Assembly: GCA_964643075.1 (NCBI GenBank)
Contig: CAZXQO010000001.1
Coordinates: 1 to 64,000, forward strand
Source of the DNA: Desulfocucumis sp964643075
GTDB lineage: Bacteria > Bacillota > Desulfotomaculia > Desulfotomaculales > Desulfocucumaceae
DNA: 64,000 nt
Direction of reading: 5' to 3'
The position numbers and the translations under genes are program-made. This document shows, in pieces, positions 40,678-48,762 of the stretch (the stretch's first letter is position 1; every line of letters begins with the position of its first letter). The notes below the pieces were generated by a model that was not told the DNA's origin, ran no database searches, and worked only from the letters and a program-made list of their open reading frames with translations.

Positions 40678-43395
40678 TCATGATACTGTAGATTTATTGG
40701 TTACATTATAATCATCGGGACTAAAATCATCCATAACGCCTCCGTCCACCGTCTTTAGCTGAACATCATAATCTCCTTTTTTATACTCTACAGTAACAGC
40801 TTGGCCCGCTTTGATTTCTGTGGCAAGCACCAGTTTTATTTTCCCTGCAGTACTTGTTGTTTCGATTGATGTTACAGTATCTGTCTCGCCGTCAAACTTA
40901 ATAGTGAATTGGGCGCAAGCACCGGGCATCAGATCAACCGGGGGTATTGATATTTCCTTGTCAAAAGTTATACTGACATCGCCTTTTGAAGTAACCTCAA
41001 TGTCTAAAATCAACGGTCCTGATGCAGTAAGAGTATTGGTTACCGGCCTTGCAGCAAATGTTTTCAGAACGGTTCCGTCAGTTGCAGCCACAGAACCTTT
41101 TTTATAAGCGACGGTTACCGTATTGGTTCCTGTTACCGAAGTATTTAAAGTTAAATCGATGGTGTTACTATCATCATTATTAAGAGCGGCTGCGGTAACC
41201 GGATCTGGTACACCCTCGACCATCACGGTGAAGTCACCATGTTTTCCGGCGGGGTCGGCCATAGCCTTGCTGAAGGTTACCATTATTTTCGTACCATCGT
41301 TGTTTGTAGTAGCGTATACGAACTCCACCACAGAAGACTGATCAGTTAAGGTGTTGGTTACCGTTTGCGGCATAAAAGTATCCAGTATTCCCCCGTCCGC
41401 AGATTTTACCGTGCCTTTGTTATAAGCTACTGTGATAATGTCACCGTAGGTTACTAAATTTGTAAGGCTAAGATTAATACATGCATTGTCCGAATTATCA
41501 AGTTTTGCTTCTGTAACCGGGTTTACAGAAGCATTTACATTTACGGAAAATTCTCCCTGCTTGCCGGTGGGGTCGGCCATGGACTTACTGAAAGTCAATT
41601 TAATTTTGTTACCCTGATTGTTTGTGACTGCGTTAACATAGGTTGGTGCCACAGGCGAATCGTCGCTGTCCCCACCATTGCCTCCACTGACTGATGCAAC
41701 GGTAAAGGTAACGGTTTTTTCCGATCCCAGGGTGTTGCCGTTATTTGCTCTCAGTGAGGCGCTTATGACTATACTGTAAGTTGCGCCTTGCGTCAGGTTA
41801 TTTTGGGGAGTGACATATATGTTGTGCTTATCGGTATCGTCATTAGCATTTCCGGGAGAAACACTTATGGCTACACTTCCAGACTGTGATTCCATAGAAA
41901 TGCAATTCTTATTATTGTCCCAGTAATCTCTCACCACTCCCCGGTCAAAAACAAGCTTTATTTCCGGGTTTTTGGGTACATTGGTACTGCCTATTGCCTT
42001 CCCGTCGCTTACCAGATAGGCACCTTCAAAATTCAACGGGTTATTGCCGTTGCCATCGCCTTTACCTGTTCCAGTATTGCCTATGTCGACCGAAACATTA
42101 TCGGCTTTATCAACAGTATTCGGCTTTTGTTCAAATTTAGAGCCCGATACATTCACTTTTGCTGTTTCTATTGAACCTTTTCCGGTTACAGATACAGCGG
42201 CGTTGAGTGTCATGGTCGTTACTTTAGCGTTTTGTGCAATATCTATAGAAGCCCCGGCGGCTTCTTTCGCCACCTCAAGATTGGCAATGGTTCCTCCGGC
42301 GACCTCAAACTTGGCTTTTTCGGCGTTTACATTAACGTTTGTAAAATCGCCTTCCAGCTTCACAGCGGCATCAGCGGGTATGATTTCAGATAATGTTACA
42401 GACTCAAAGCCGGGGCCGGTGGCGTTAACTTCAACCAGGACTGCTCCACTATCAAGGCGAATAAAGTTTACTCTGGTATTGCCTGAAGCAACTACCCTGA
42501 CCCCTTCCTTGTCAACCACTATGCTGGGCAGCGTGCAGTTATCCAATGTCACGCTATTCGGCCCGCCGCCTTTTATAATGGTTTGACCTTGTACGGTAAC
42601 GTTACTTAATGTTACTTCCCCGTCGCCGATGCTTTCCCCCAGCAATAGGTCGCCTGTGATTGTAACGTTTCTCAGGGTAACTCCCGCTGCAGTAATACTT
42701 ATATTTCCTTTAACAGTTTCATTTCCGCTGGCAGGGCCGAAAACCCCGGATTTATCATAAGTGATACTGTTTTCACTTGCCTCCACTAGGGTAGCCCGGG
42801 CCTTGTTCAGTGCTACGACGGCCTCAGCCCTGGTGATTTCCTTTTCCGGTTGAAAGGTACCATCCGGGTATCCAAGCATATAACCGGCAGCAGTAATGGC
42901 GCCAACAGCACCCCTACTCCATTCGGAAATGATTTTAGCATCATTGAATTTACTGGCAGCGTTAGAATTAGCAGCAGTACCAAGCTTTAAAATTCTTGCC
43001 AGCATAGATGCGACTTCCTGCCTGCTAACCCTGGCCTCAGGCCTAATCGTTCCATCACCATAGCCTGAAAGGTAACCGGTCCCAGCAGCTTTGGCGATTT
43101 CTTTAGCGAACCAGTCTGACGACGATACATCGGAGTAATTGATCTCTTTGACTACCGTATAGCCAAAAGCATTGTTCGCCAGGGTTACGAATTCAGCCCG
43201 GGTAATGCTGCTGTCCGGTTTAAATGTTCCATCCCGGTATCCTTTTGCCAGCCCTTTAATTAACCAGTCGCTGATTTGCTTTTCTGCCCAGTGCCCCTGC
43301 ACGTCCAGTGCTTGAGCAAATGAAACTCCTGAAAATGCGGTTAACAAAGATAAAACAATTGTAAGAATTATGATGATTTTATTTTTATTATTCAT
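40678..43395 (-). CDS. S-layer homology protein with beta-helix and Ig-like/SwmB repeats
   Basis: 905 residues from the ATG at 43395 (GGAGG upstream). A signal peptide is followed by three SLH domains (GHWAEKQISDWLIKGLAKGY; IAKAAGTGYLSGYGDGTIRP; AITAAGYMLGYPDGTFQPEK), which bind cell-wall pyruvylated polymer. Residues ~220-430 look like a beta-helix (NISITAAGVTLRNVTITGDL, VTLSNVTVQGQTII). A SbsA-type Ig domain and two SwmB-like repeats (KIKLTFSKSMADPTGKQGEF; KIMVTFSKAMADPAGKHGDF) follow, then a final Ig-like module. It is the first gene after the tandem riboswitch-like leader, an unusual target for such control. Confidence 0.88.
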   Translation of the reverse strand: MNNKNKIIIILTIVLSLLTAFSGVSFAQALDVQGHWAEKQISDWLIKGLAKGYRDGTFKPDSSITRAEFVTLANNAFGYTVVKEINYSDVSSSDWFAKEIAKAAGTGYLSGYGDGTIRPEARVSRQEVASMLARILKLGTAANSNAASKFNDAKIISEWSRGAVGAITAAGYMLGYPDGTFQPEKEITRAEAVVALNKARATLVEASENSITYDKSGVFGPASGNETVKGNISITAAGVTLRNVTITGDLLLGESIGDGEVTLSNVTVQGQTIIKGGGPNSVTLDNCTLPSIVVDKEGVRVVASGNTRVNFIRLDSGAVLVEVNATGPGFESVTLSEIIPADAAVKLEGDFTNVNVNAEKAKFEVAGGTIANLEVAKEAAGASIDIAQNAKVTTMTLNAAVSVTGKGSIETAKVNVSGSKFEQKPNTVDKADNVSVDIGNTGTGKGDGNGNNPLNFEGAYLVSDGKAIGSTNVPKNPEIKLVFDRGVVRDYWDNNKNCISMESQSGSVAISVSPGNANDDTDKHNIYVTPQNNLTQGATYSIVISASLRANNGNTLGSEKTVTFTVASVSGGNGGDSDDSPVAPTYVNAVTNNQGNKIKLTFSKSMADPTGKQGEFSVNVNASVNPVTEAKLDNSDNACINLSLTNLVTYGDIITVAYNKGTVKSADGGILDTFMPQTVTNTLTDQSSVVEFVYATTNNDGTKIMVTFSKAMADPAGKHGDFTVMVEGVPDPVTAAALNNDDSNTIDLTLNTSVTGTNTVTVAYKKGSVAATDGTVLKTFAARPVTNTLTASGPLILDIEVTSKGDVSITFDKEISIPPVDLMPGACAQFTIKFDGETDTVTSIETTSTAGKIKLVLATEIKAGQAVTVEYKKGDYDVQLKTVDGGVMDDFSPDDYNVTNKSTVS

Positions 43396-43432
43396 TTTTA
43401 GCCTCCTTATGACCATTATGTAAAAAGGGAAA

Positions 43433-43479
43433 GAAAAAAACCGGACATCGTGCAGATTAAAGCACAGCAGATGTCCGGT
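43433..43479 (-). terminator. Riboswitch terminator 2
   Basis: ACCGGACAT (43440-43448) pairs with ATGTCCGGT (43471-43479), with an inner TGC/GCA stem. On the minus strand it is followed by a T7 run. It lies just after aptamer copy 2 and before the S-layer start. Confidence 0.85.
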
Positions 43480-43487
43480 ACAAAATG

Positions 43488-43600
43488 ACGCGTCCTGCCA
43501 CCGTACTCCTTTCCACAATGGGAGGCAAAGCCGTTTCCGGCTATACCCTATCGTCCTGCCACCAAAACCAGGTTCAGGTGAAACAGGCTCGGAGCGTTTT
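43488..43600 (-). ncRNA. Moco/Tuco-type riboswitch aptamer, copy 2
   Basis: On the minus strand it opens CTCCGAGCCTG and contains AGCCGGAAACGGCT (a GNRA-capped hairpin), then GCCTCCCATTGTGGAAAGG and GTACGGTGGC. The 3' block closely matches the end of the E. coli moaA Moco RNA (GCCTCCC...GGAAAGGTGTACATGGC), and the 5' CTCYG block also corresponds. A GGTGGCAGGACG motif occurs twice and could form alternative pairings. Moco RNAs sense molybdenum cofactor; variants lacking one stem are thought to sense tungsten cofactor. I cannot decide which without a covariance model. Confidence 0.7.
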
Positions 43601-43628
43601 GGGCTTTTCATGTTAAACTAATCACTCA

Positions 43629-43668
43629 AATCAAAAGCCAGACTCTCTGGAAATAGCGAGGCCTGGCT
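43629..43668 (-). terminator. Riboswitch terminator 1
   Basis: On the minus strand AGCCAG and CTGGCT pair, with inner CTC/GAG, followed by TTTTGATTT. It sits between the two aptamer copies. Confidence 0.65.
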
Positions 43669-43680
43669 ATAAATATCAAA

Positions 43681-43779
43681 TCCTCTCCTTTCCAACAATG
43701 GAAGCGCAGCCGTTTCCCGCCGCACTCTATCGGCCTGTTACCCATACCTTAAAGGCTTCAGGTTAACAGGCTCGGAGAT
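43681..43779 (-). ncRNA. Moco/Tuco-type riboswitch aptamer, copy 1
   Basis: The minus-strand sequence parallels copy 2: CTCCGAGCCTGTTAACCTGA, GGTAACAGGCCGATAGAG, CGGGAAACGG, CGCTTCCATTGTTGGAAAGG and then AGAGG. The 3' GTAC-GGC block is weaker than in copy 2, so this copy may be altered. It has its own terminator downstream, so the two units act in series. Confidence 0.65.
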
Positions 43780-43818
43780 ACTATTGTTTTATTTTATATA
43801 ACTAATAATTTCAACGCC

Positions 43819-43847
43819 TAATTAGATTAATCCTGCTTAAGCGTCAA
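43819..43847 (-). promoter_or_regulatory. Candidate promoter of the riboswitch/S-layer/transporter operon
   Basis: Minus strand TTGACG (43847-43842), 17-bp spacer, TAATTA (43824-43819), about 40 nt before aptamer copy 1. A second weaker option (TTGAAA) lies slightly downstream. Confidence 0.4.
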
Positions 43848-43981
43848 TAACATGATCTCTGTCATTATGCGTTATCAGGGAACCGCTGCCAGTTTATATC
43901 CCATAACCTTTGATAAGATGGGAGTTGGCTATATGGCTCTCTTCGGGGACTGTTCACCTGGCACGGCTAAGAAACAAAAAT

Positions 43982-44010
43982 AAGCGCTGCCCACATGGGT
44001 TTGCGCTTTT
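43982..44010. terminator. Hairpin between ferredoxin and the riboswitch leader
   Basis: AAGCGC pairs with GCGCTT, with an inner CCC/GGG stem and A/T runs both sides. It may stop read-through from the ferredoxin gene toward the riboswitch leader. Confidence 0.5.
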
Positions 44011-44150
44011 ATTGTGATCCGGGTAATAACCAGAAAATCCAGCATAGTCAAAGTCTTCGGGCTTACGCCCAGACCTGCCATTTAAACTATCCATGAAATA
44101 GGCTCTGCACCGGCTTACTACACCCCATGCAATGCTATTTTCTTATAAAC

Positions 44151-44195
44151 AATTATTTGCTGCCTGTAGCTAAATACAACAGGCAGCAAATAATT
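44151..44195 (-). terminator. Long perfect hairpin after the ferredoxin gene
   Basis: AATTATTTGCTGCCTGT (44151-44167) and ACAGGCAGCAAATAATT (44179-44195) pair perfectly over 17 bp with an 11-nt loop, 43 nt past the ferredoxin stop. It is a likely terminator or RNA-stabilising 3' end. Confidence 0.65.
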
Positions 44196-44237
44196 CACAA
44201 TGGTTGTATCTCATGGGATACATGACAGTCAGCAAGC

Positions 44238-44423
44238 TTACTGTTCTTCGAGAGTCACAGCTCCGGAAGGGCAAACGGAAACGCAGGTCTCACAGCCGAG
44301 GCAGTCATCGCCATTAGCTACGGAAGCCTTGCCGTCAGCCATTTCCAGCACGGAGGCCGGACAGTTGTCGACGCACTCGCTGCAGCCCTCACACTTATCA
44401 GTATCCACCGTTACTACGAACAT
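44238..44423 (-). CDS. 2[4Fe-4S] ferredoxin
   Basis: 61 residues with two CxxCxxCxxxCP motifs: CEGCSECVDNCPASVLE and CLGCETCVSVCPSGAV. A low-potential clostridial-type electron carrier. I chose the ATG at 44423 since AGGAGGTGAATTTG precedes it; an in-frame GTG nine bases earlier overlaps the ribosome site. It is monocistronic and followed by a long hairpin. It might serve the double-cubane-type reductase encoded further upstream on the same strand. Confidence 0.93.
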   Translation of the reverse strand: MFVVTVDTDKCEGCSECVDNCPASVLEMADGKASVANGDDCLGCETCVSVCPSGAVTLEEQ

Positions 44424-45056
44424 CAAATTCACCTCCTTGGATTGTTCAATTTCTAAATCAATGTGACAACCCCGATTACTGAATCTACTCTCCCTAGGTT
44501 ATCCACATGATTGACAAATCAGTCGGTAAAACACTATATATATATATATTACACCCAATTTGGAGATTTGGTAATGTCGCATTACAAAGATTAGACTGGA
44601 AAATTTATCGAAGGGACTTTCGTAAATGCAAGAATACGCTCCGATACAAACAAAAAGCCACAAAAGACATCCCCTTGCGGAAAGGAAACGCCTTCATGGC
44701 TTTGTGTGTAGTATCATGCCTTCCTTTAACATATACTTCCATTTTGCTATGTGTTTTATAGTTAAGAAGAGAACCCTGTCAATACCATAGCCAACCAGTG
44801 CTGCCATGATCATCAAGGCTATCAGGCCTGTCAGTCTCCATCATAGTCTGCGCCTGAATCATAGAGTAGCACGAAACCGGCACTCGTAGCTATGAACTCC
44901 GCTCATATGACTGACATCCACCCTGCTCCCATACCTATTCTAAGTCTTCAACGGACGCGCTTCCATCATTAACATAAGATTTTCTTAACTTCACTACCCT
45001 TACGCTATTCATCTCTCTTACACCCCTGCTTAGGGTTTATCCATAATCGTTCCGGC
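44424..45056. other. 633-bp intergenic region with an AT microsatellite
   Basis: It contains a (TA)n run at about 44535-44548. A plus-strand open frame at 44507-44761 lacks a ribosome site or a recognisable product. The 44760-45050 part has mixed composition and no coherent frame; it may be old mobile or gene debris. Confidence 0.5.
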
Positions 45057-45839
45057 TCATTTCATACCGGCTTTTTCCCTTGCCAGAATGGCGGCGCCCA
45101 GAGCACCTGCAAGCTGTGATTCCGGTACCGCAAGGATTTCGCATGCCAATTCCCTGGCTATATATTTCCTCACCCCTTCGTTCTTGGCCACACCACCGGT
45201 AAAAGCTATCCGCTCCCCCTTGCCCAGCCTTTCAACCATGGACGCAATTCTGCGTGCCACTGACTGGTGAATGCCGGCAATTATTTTCTCTCTTTCCACA
45301 CCCTGCGCCAACAGGCTGATTACTTCACTCTCAGCAAAAACCGTACACATATTACTTATCGGCACAGGCTCGGCAAACCGGGACAATTCAGCAAGCTCGC
45401 TTACATCAGTTCCCAGTGCCGCTGCCATTACCTGTAAAAATCTGCCTGTTCCTGCTGCACATTTGTCATTCATGGCAAAGTCAATTACATTTCCCATTTT
45501 ATCCGTGGCTATAACCTTGCTGTCCTGACCGCCTATGTCTATGACCATATCATTACCGCTTACCAGGTAATGGGCACCCCTGGCATGACAGGTAATTTCA
45601 GTAACAGCTTTGTTAATAAAAGGAAGGCCTACCCTCCCATAGCCGGTCCCAATTATATAGTCGATATCTTCGATGGCTAATCCGGCCATGTTCAATATTT
45701 CATCAAGAGCTTCCCTGCCTGCCTGCCTTGGACTGCAACCGGAAGGTTTAATGACACTAATCCAGCCGTTATCTTTAAGCAAAACCGCTTTGGTTGTTAT
45801 TGAGCCGACATCAACTCCTATAGTCAGCATTTTTCGCAT
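45057..45839 (-). CDS. Activator ATPase of the 2-hydroxyacyl-CoA dehydratase / double-cubane family
   Basis: 260 residues, ASKHA ATPase fold: TIGVDVGSITTKAVLLKD (phosphate 1), VIDIGGQDSKVI (phosphate 2) and AFTGGVAKNEGVRKYI (adenosine). NDKCAAGTGRFLQVMAAALG and ISNMCTVFAESE supply the two cysteines that bind one [4Fe-4S] cluster across the dimer. Such activators inject one low-potential electron into a partner at the cost of ATP. The partner gene lies directly upstream and overlaps by 16 nt. Confidence 0.88.
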   Translation of the reverse strand: MRKMLTIGVDVGSITTKAVLLKDNGWISVIKPSGCSPRQAGREALDEILNMAGLAIEDIDYIIGTGYGRVGLPFINKAVTEITCHARGAHYLVSGNDMVIDIGGQDSKVIATDKMGNVIDFAMNDKCAAGTGRFLQVMAAALGTDVSELAELSRFAEPVPISNMCTVFAESEVISLLAQGVEREKIIAGIHQSVARRIASMVERLGKGERIAFTGGVAKNEGVRKYIARELACEILAVPESQLAGALGAAILAREKAGMK

Positions 45840-46993
45840 CTGTTACTGCCTACCATTTCAATATAGGCAGTAATCCTTGTCTTTAACTGTTCTACGTCCG
45901 AGGTGGAATAATCGGTTTCCAGCTGAATATAAGGCAGTCCATGTTTATCTTTTACCTCCTGGCGAACCAACCAGGCTTCCACGTTGTAGGTATGACACGC
46001 CTGCCAGGTTAAGTCAACAATAGCGTCCACCTGGTACTCTTTAATGAGGCTGCCGATTAGTTCGAATCGCCCTTCGTTCTTCGTCATACAGGAACAGGGT
46101 ATTTTCAAATATCTCTCTGCTATCGCTTCTATTGGATCTCTCCCTTCATCTTCGTCTACCAGGTCTGTCATGGTTTTTATGCCGCTGCAGCTTTCAAAAC
46201 AAACCACGCTTCCGCCGCATTCTTCAATAATATTAAGTACCTTTTCCGAACCTGAACCAACAGGGCATCCAGTTAAAAGAATCCGCGGAGTGCCTTTTTT
46301 AAAGGGGCTGATTTCCTTTCTTGCATTTTCCACAGCTTCATTAATAATCTGTTTAATATATAAATCTGCTTCATCATCTATGTTGAACTCTTTAACCTGG
46401 ATTGCCGTAAGCATATCTCTTCCGGTTAAAGGGGCCGGATTGGCTTTATTAACCTCGTGCAGAGTTTTAAACTCTCTGCGCTCCGCATTTACTTTTTTTA
46501 TAGCCTTCCTTAAATCCTCATTGGTAATCGATACACTAAGATGTTCTTCCAGCTTTTCTTTTAAAATGCGCAGTTCATTTGCCCACCAGCTTAAAGCACT
46601 TTCCCGGTGCAGGCCCTGGGGCAGATGCAGGACGTGGATTGGTTTATATTTCTCCAGCAGCTCAAACATCTTTTTCTTGCCGTCACACGTCGTTTCAGCT
46701 ATCAGAAAATCAGATAAACGAAAATACGGGCAGGTCCCTGTGATGGCAAATCCGAAGCTGGACTTAATCAGCGGGCAAAGATTTCGGGGCAAGACCTTTT
46801 CAGCATGGGGTATCGGTTCCTGTTTTGTTCCGCACAGGCTAACAGGTATGGCTCCTGCCGCCATAATCAATTCCTTCGGAGAATATGCACAGTACAGGCC
46901 AACTATTTTTTGATTGTTTCTTTTGGCATGTTCGAGTTCGATAATGTTTTGTTCACGCCAATTATTAAATATCTTCATCGTTTCAGATTGCAT
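45824..46993 (-). CDS. Double-cubane-cluster-type protein (HgdB/BcrB family)
   Basis: 389 residues. Family signatures are IVGLYCAYSPKELIMAAGAI, PRNLCPLIKSSFGFAI, FLIAETTCDGKKKMFELLEK, ILLTGCPVGSGSEKVLNIIE, IPCSCMTKNEGR and VDLTWQACHTYNVEAWLVRQ. True 2-hydroxyacyl-CoA dehydratases need two different subunits plus CoA-transferase genes; here one subunit pairs with one activator. That arrangement matches the double-cubane-cluster proteins described from Carboxydothermus, which reduce small molecules such as acetylene in vitro and whose natural role is unknown. AAAGGAGACGTACT precedes the ATG. Confidence 0.82.
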   Translation of the reverse strand: MQSETMKIFNNWREQNIIELEHAKRNNQKIVGLYCAYSPKELIMAAGAIPVSLCGTKQEPIPHAEKVLPRNLCPLIKSSFGFAITGTCPYFRLSDFLIAETTCDGKKKMFELLEKYKPIHVLHLPQGLHRESALSWWANELRILKEKLEEHLSVSITNEDLRKAIKKVNAERREFKTLHEVNKANPAPLTGRDMLTAIQVKEFNIDDEADLYIKQIINEAVENARKEISPFKKGTPRILLTGCPVGSGSEKVLNIIEECGGSVVCFESCSGIKTMTDLVDEDEGRDPIEAIAERYLKIPCSCMTKNEGRFELIGSLIKEYQVDAIVDLTWQACHTYNVEAWLVRQEVKDKHGLPYIQLETDYSTSDVEQLKTRITAYIEMVGSNRCEKC

Positions 46994-47217
46994 AGTACGT
47001 CTCCTTTATTTTGTCAAACTAAAATATATTTCTTGTTCATGCATAAGTATCCTTCATGATTGCTATAAAATGTTTTTATGTATTTATGCTATTAAAAAAG
47101 ATTATGTTATAACTTACACAAACACTGTCCTAAATTTATAAAAAGTAAAACACCCTCCTGCAGTACACAAGAAGGTGTATATCGAATGAATATGGGACTA
47201 TATAAACAGAATACGTC

Positions 47218-48027
47218 TTATTTCCTGGCCCTGATAAACGCGCTTACTATCGATCCATTCAACTCATAGAGCTCAGTTGCAGAAAGTCCTGGGACAATCG
47301 ACGACGCCGACGGACCTGTTAAGTCATAAACTCTGGTTACCTGCACTTCAATATCTGCAAAACCGGCTTTGGCAAGTTTTTCCCTGTATTCCTCTTCCAG
47401 AAGGGCGCCGGCCACGCAACCTGCCCAGGCCATTAAGTCCTCTTGCAGCTTTTGAGGCAGGGACCTGGTCAGCACGATGTCAGAAACGGCAAACCGGCCA
47501 CCGGGTTTTAACACCCGGTAGGCTTCCTTAAGTACCTTGTCTTTGTTTGCGGATAAGTTAATGACACAGTTGGATATAATCACATCTACTGTGTTATCAG
47601 TCAAGGGAATATCCTCTATATGCCCTTTTAAGAACTCCGCATTGCTTATACCAGCCTTAACCTGATTGGCCCTGGCCTCGGCCAGCATTTCATCGGTCAT
47701 GTCAAGTCCGTAAGCTTTGCCGCTGGAACCTACCCGCCGTGCAGACAAAAGCACATCAAGGCCTGCTCCGCTGCCCAGATCCAAAACTACTTCTCCTTCG
47801 TGCAGTTCGGCCAGAGCCGTGGGATTTCCGCATCCAAAAGAGGCGGCAACAACATCCTGGGATAAGCCTTCCGTCTCATCCTGCCGGTATAAATCACCTG
47901 TAATTACGCTGGTATTGCTTAGCGGATCACCACAACAGCCACCACCGCTATTTCCACAGCAACTGTTTTTCAGTGTAATGGCCCGGGCATAATTTTTCCG
48001 GACGAATTCCCTTACATCTTCACTCAC
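47218..48027 (-). CDS. arsM: Arsenite S-adenosylmethionine methyltransferase
   Basis: 269 residues. SAM-binding motif EVVLDLGSGAGLDVLLSARR; conserved As(III)-binding cysteines in FGCGNPTA, ISNCVINLSANKDKV and WAGCVAGALLEEEY. An extra N-terminal CCGNSGGGCCGD cluster, common in ArsM, may bind As(III). It methylates arsenite to methyl- and dimethylarsenicals. I chose the GTG at 48027 because GGGGAGG precedes it; the ATG at 48048 overlaps that site. It is transcribed with the arsR just upstream. Confidence 0.93.
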   Translation of the reverse strand: MSEDVREFVRKNYARAITLKNSCCGNSGGGCCGDPLSNTSVITGDLYRQDETEGLSQDVVAASFGCGNPTALAELHEGEVVLDLGSGAGLDVLLSARRVGSSGKAYGLDMTDEMLAEARANQVKAGISNAEFLKGHIEDIPLTDNTVDVIISNCVINLSANKDKVLKEAYRVLKPGGRFAVSDIVLTRSLPQKLQEDLMAWAGCVAGALLEEEYREKLAKAGFADIEVQVTRVYDLTGPSASSIVPGLSATELYELNGSIVSAFIRARK

Positions 48028-48077
48028 AAAAAGTCCTCCCCGCATCAAGTTATTTTGATATAATAACTTAAAAAAAT

Positions 48078-48392
48078 TTAAGTTAAGGCAAAATCCTGGT
48101 TTAACTGTTTTATGTACTCCCTAAGAATTTTTGTGTTTATAAAATAGACTCTCCACTTACCCCGTGGTTCTTCGTTTACTAAACCGGCTTCAATTAATTC
48201 TTTCATATGATAGGACACTCGCGACTGGATCATGCCGAACTCAGCCATCAATTCACAATTACACAGGCCTGGACGGCGGTCATTTTCGCCGGGCAAAGGG
48301 CAGCATCCAGTTTCTTTTTGCGCGAGCATCTGAAGAATTTTGTAGCGAATGGGGTCGTTTAAGGCTTTAGCAATTTTAATACTATTTACCAT
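48078..48392 (-). CDS. arsR: ArsR family repressor (arsM operon)
   Basis: 104 residues, winged helix: ALNDPIRYKILQMLAQKE, CNCELMAEFGMIQSRVSYHM, VNEEPRGKWRVYFIN. Cysteines in TGCCPLPGEN and GLCNCEL lie near and within helix-turn-helix positions and could form the As(III) site, as in ArsR types with Cys pairs. It would repress itself and arsM (50 nt downstream) until arsenite binds. Confidence 0.9.
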   Translation of the reverse strand: MVNSIKIAKALNDPIRYKILQMLAQKETGCCPLPGENDRRPGLCNCELMAEFGMIQSRVSYHMKELIEAGLVNEEPRGKWRVYFINTKILREYIKQLNQDFALT

Positions 48393-48478
48393 AGCCTTAT
48401 CATATCAGTTTTTTTTGATGTTAGCAAGGCTTACAATCATAGAATGACATTTAAAATATCCATAAGTATTCCTTAACC

Positions 48479-48727
48479 TTATTTTTCCTCTTCAATATAC
48501 TTTTTAACATCGTTTTTGCTTAACACTTTTCCTGCAGATTTGACTTTTCCATTGATCACCAGACCAGGTGTGAGCATTATGCCGTGACTAGCAATCTCTT
48601 TTATGTCCGTAATTTTTTTAATTTCGGCAGTAATGCCGGTTTCATCTAATACTTCCTTTACCGTTTTCTCCAGTGCATGGCATTTGGGACAGCCAGTACC
48701 AAGTACTTTTATTTCCATTTCTCTCAT
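48479..48727 (-). CDS. Thioredoxin-like small disulfide protein
   Basis: 82 residues from the ATG at 48727 (AAAGGAGG upstream; ATG at 48718 is an alternative). The active motif is VLGTGCPKCHALEKTVKEVL, the CPxC redox pair of the redox-active disulfide protein 2 family; LTPGLVINGKVKSAGKVLSK matches the thioredoxin-fold cis-Pro strand. It sits last in the acr3 operon, so it may reduce arsenate reductase-like targets or carry As(III), as suggested for similar small thioredoxins in ars loci. Confidence 0.85.
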   Translation of the reverse strand: MREMEIKVLGTGCPKCHALEKTVKEVLDETGITAEIKKITDIKEIASHGIMLTPGLVINGKVKSAGKVLSKNDVKKYIEEEK

Positions 48728-48762
48728 ACACCTCCTTTCGAATATTTGCAGTTTATAGTTAA

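Noticed and set aside
43433..43800. Cobalamin or c-di-GMP riboswitch in the S-layer leader
   Set aside because: No B12 box (AGCCAGGAGACC) and no GEMM core arrangement; the CTCCC...GGAAAGG...GTAC block fits Moco RNA better.
44507..44761. 84-codon plus-strand open frame
   Set aside because: It begins beside an AT microsatellite, has no ribosome site and shows no domain pattern.
45057..46993. 2-hydroxyglutaryl-CoA dehydratase
   Set aside because: Only one dehydratase-like subunit and no CoA-transferase or acyl-CoA genes nearby.
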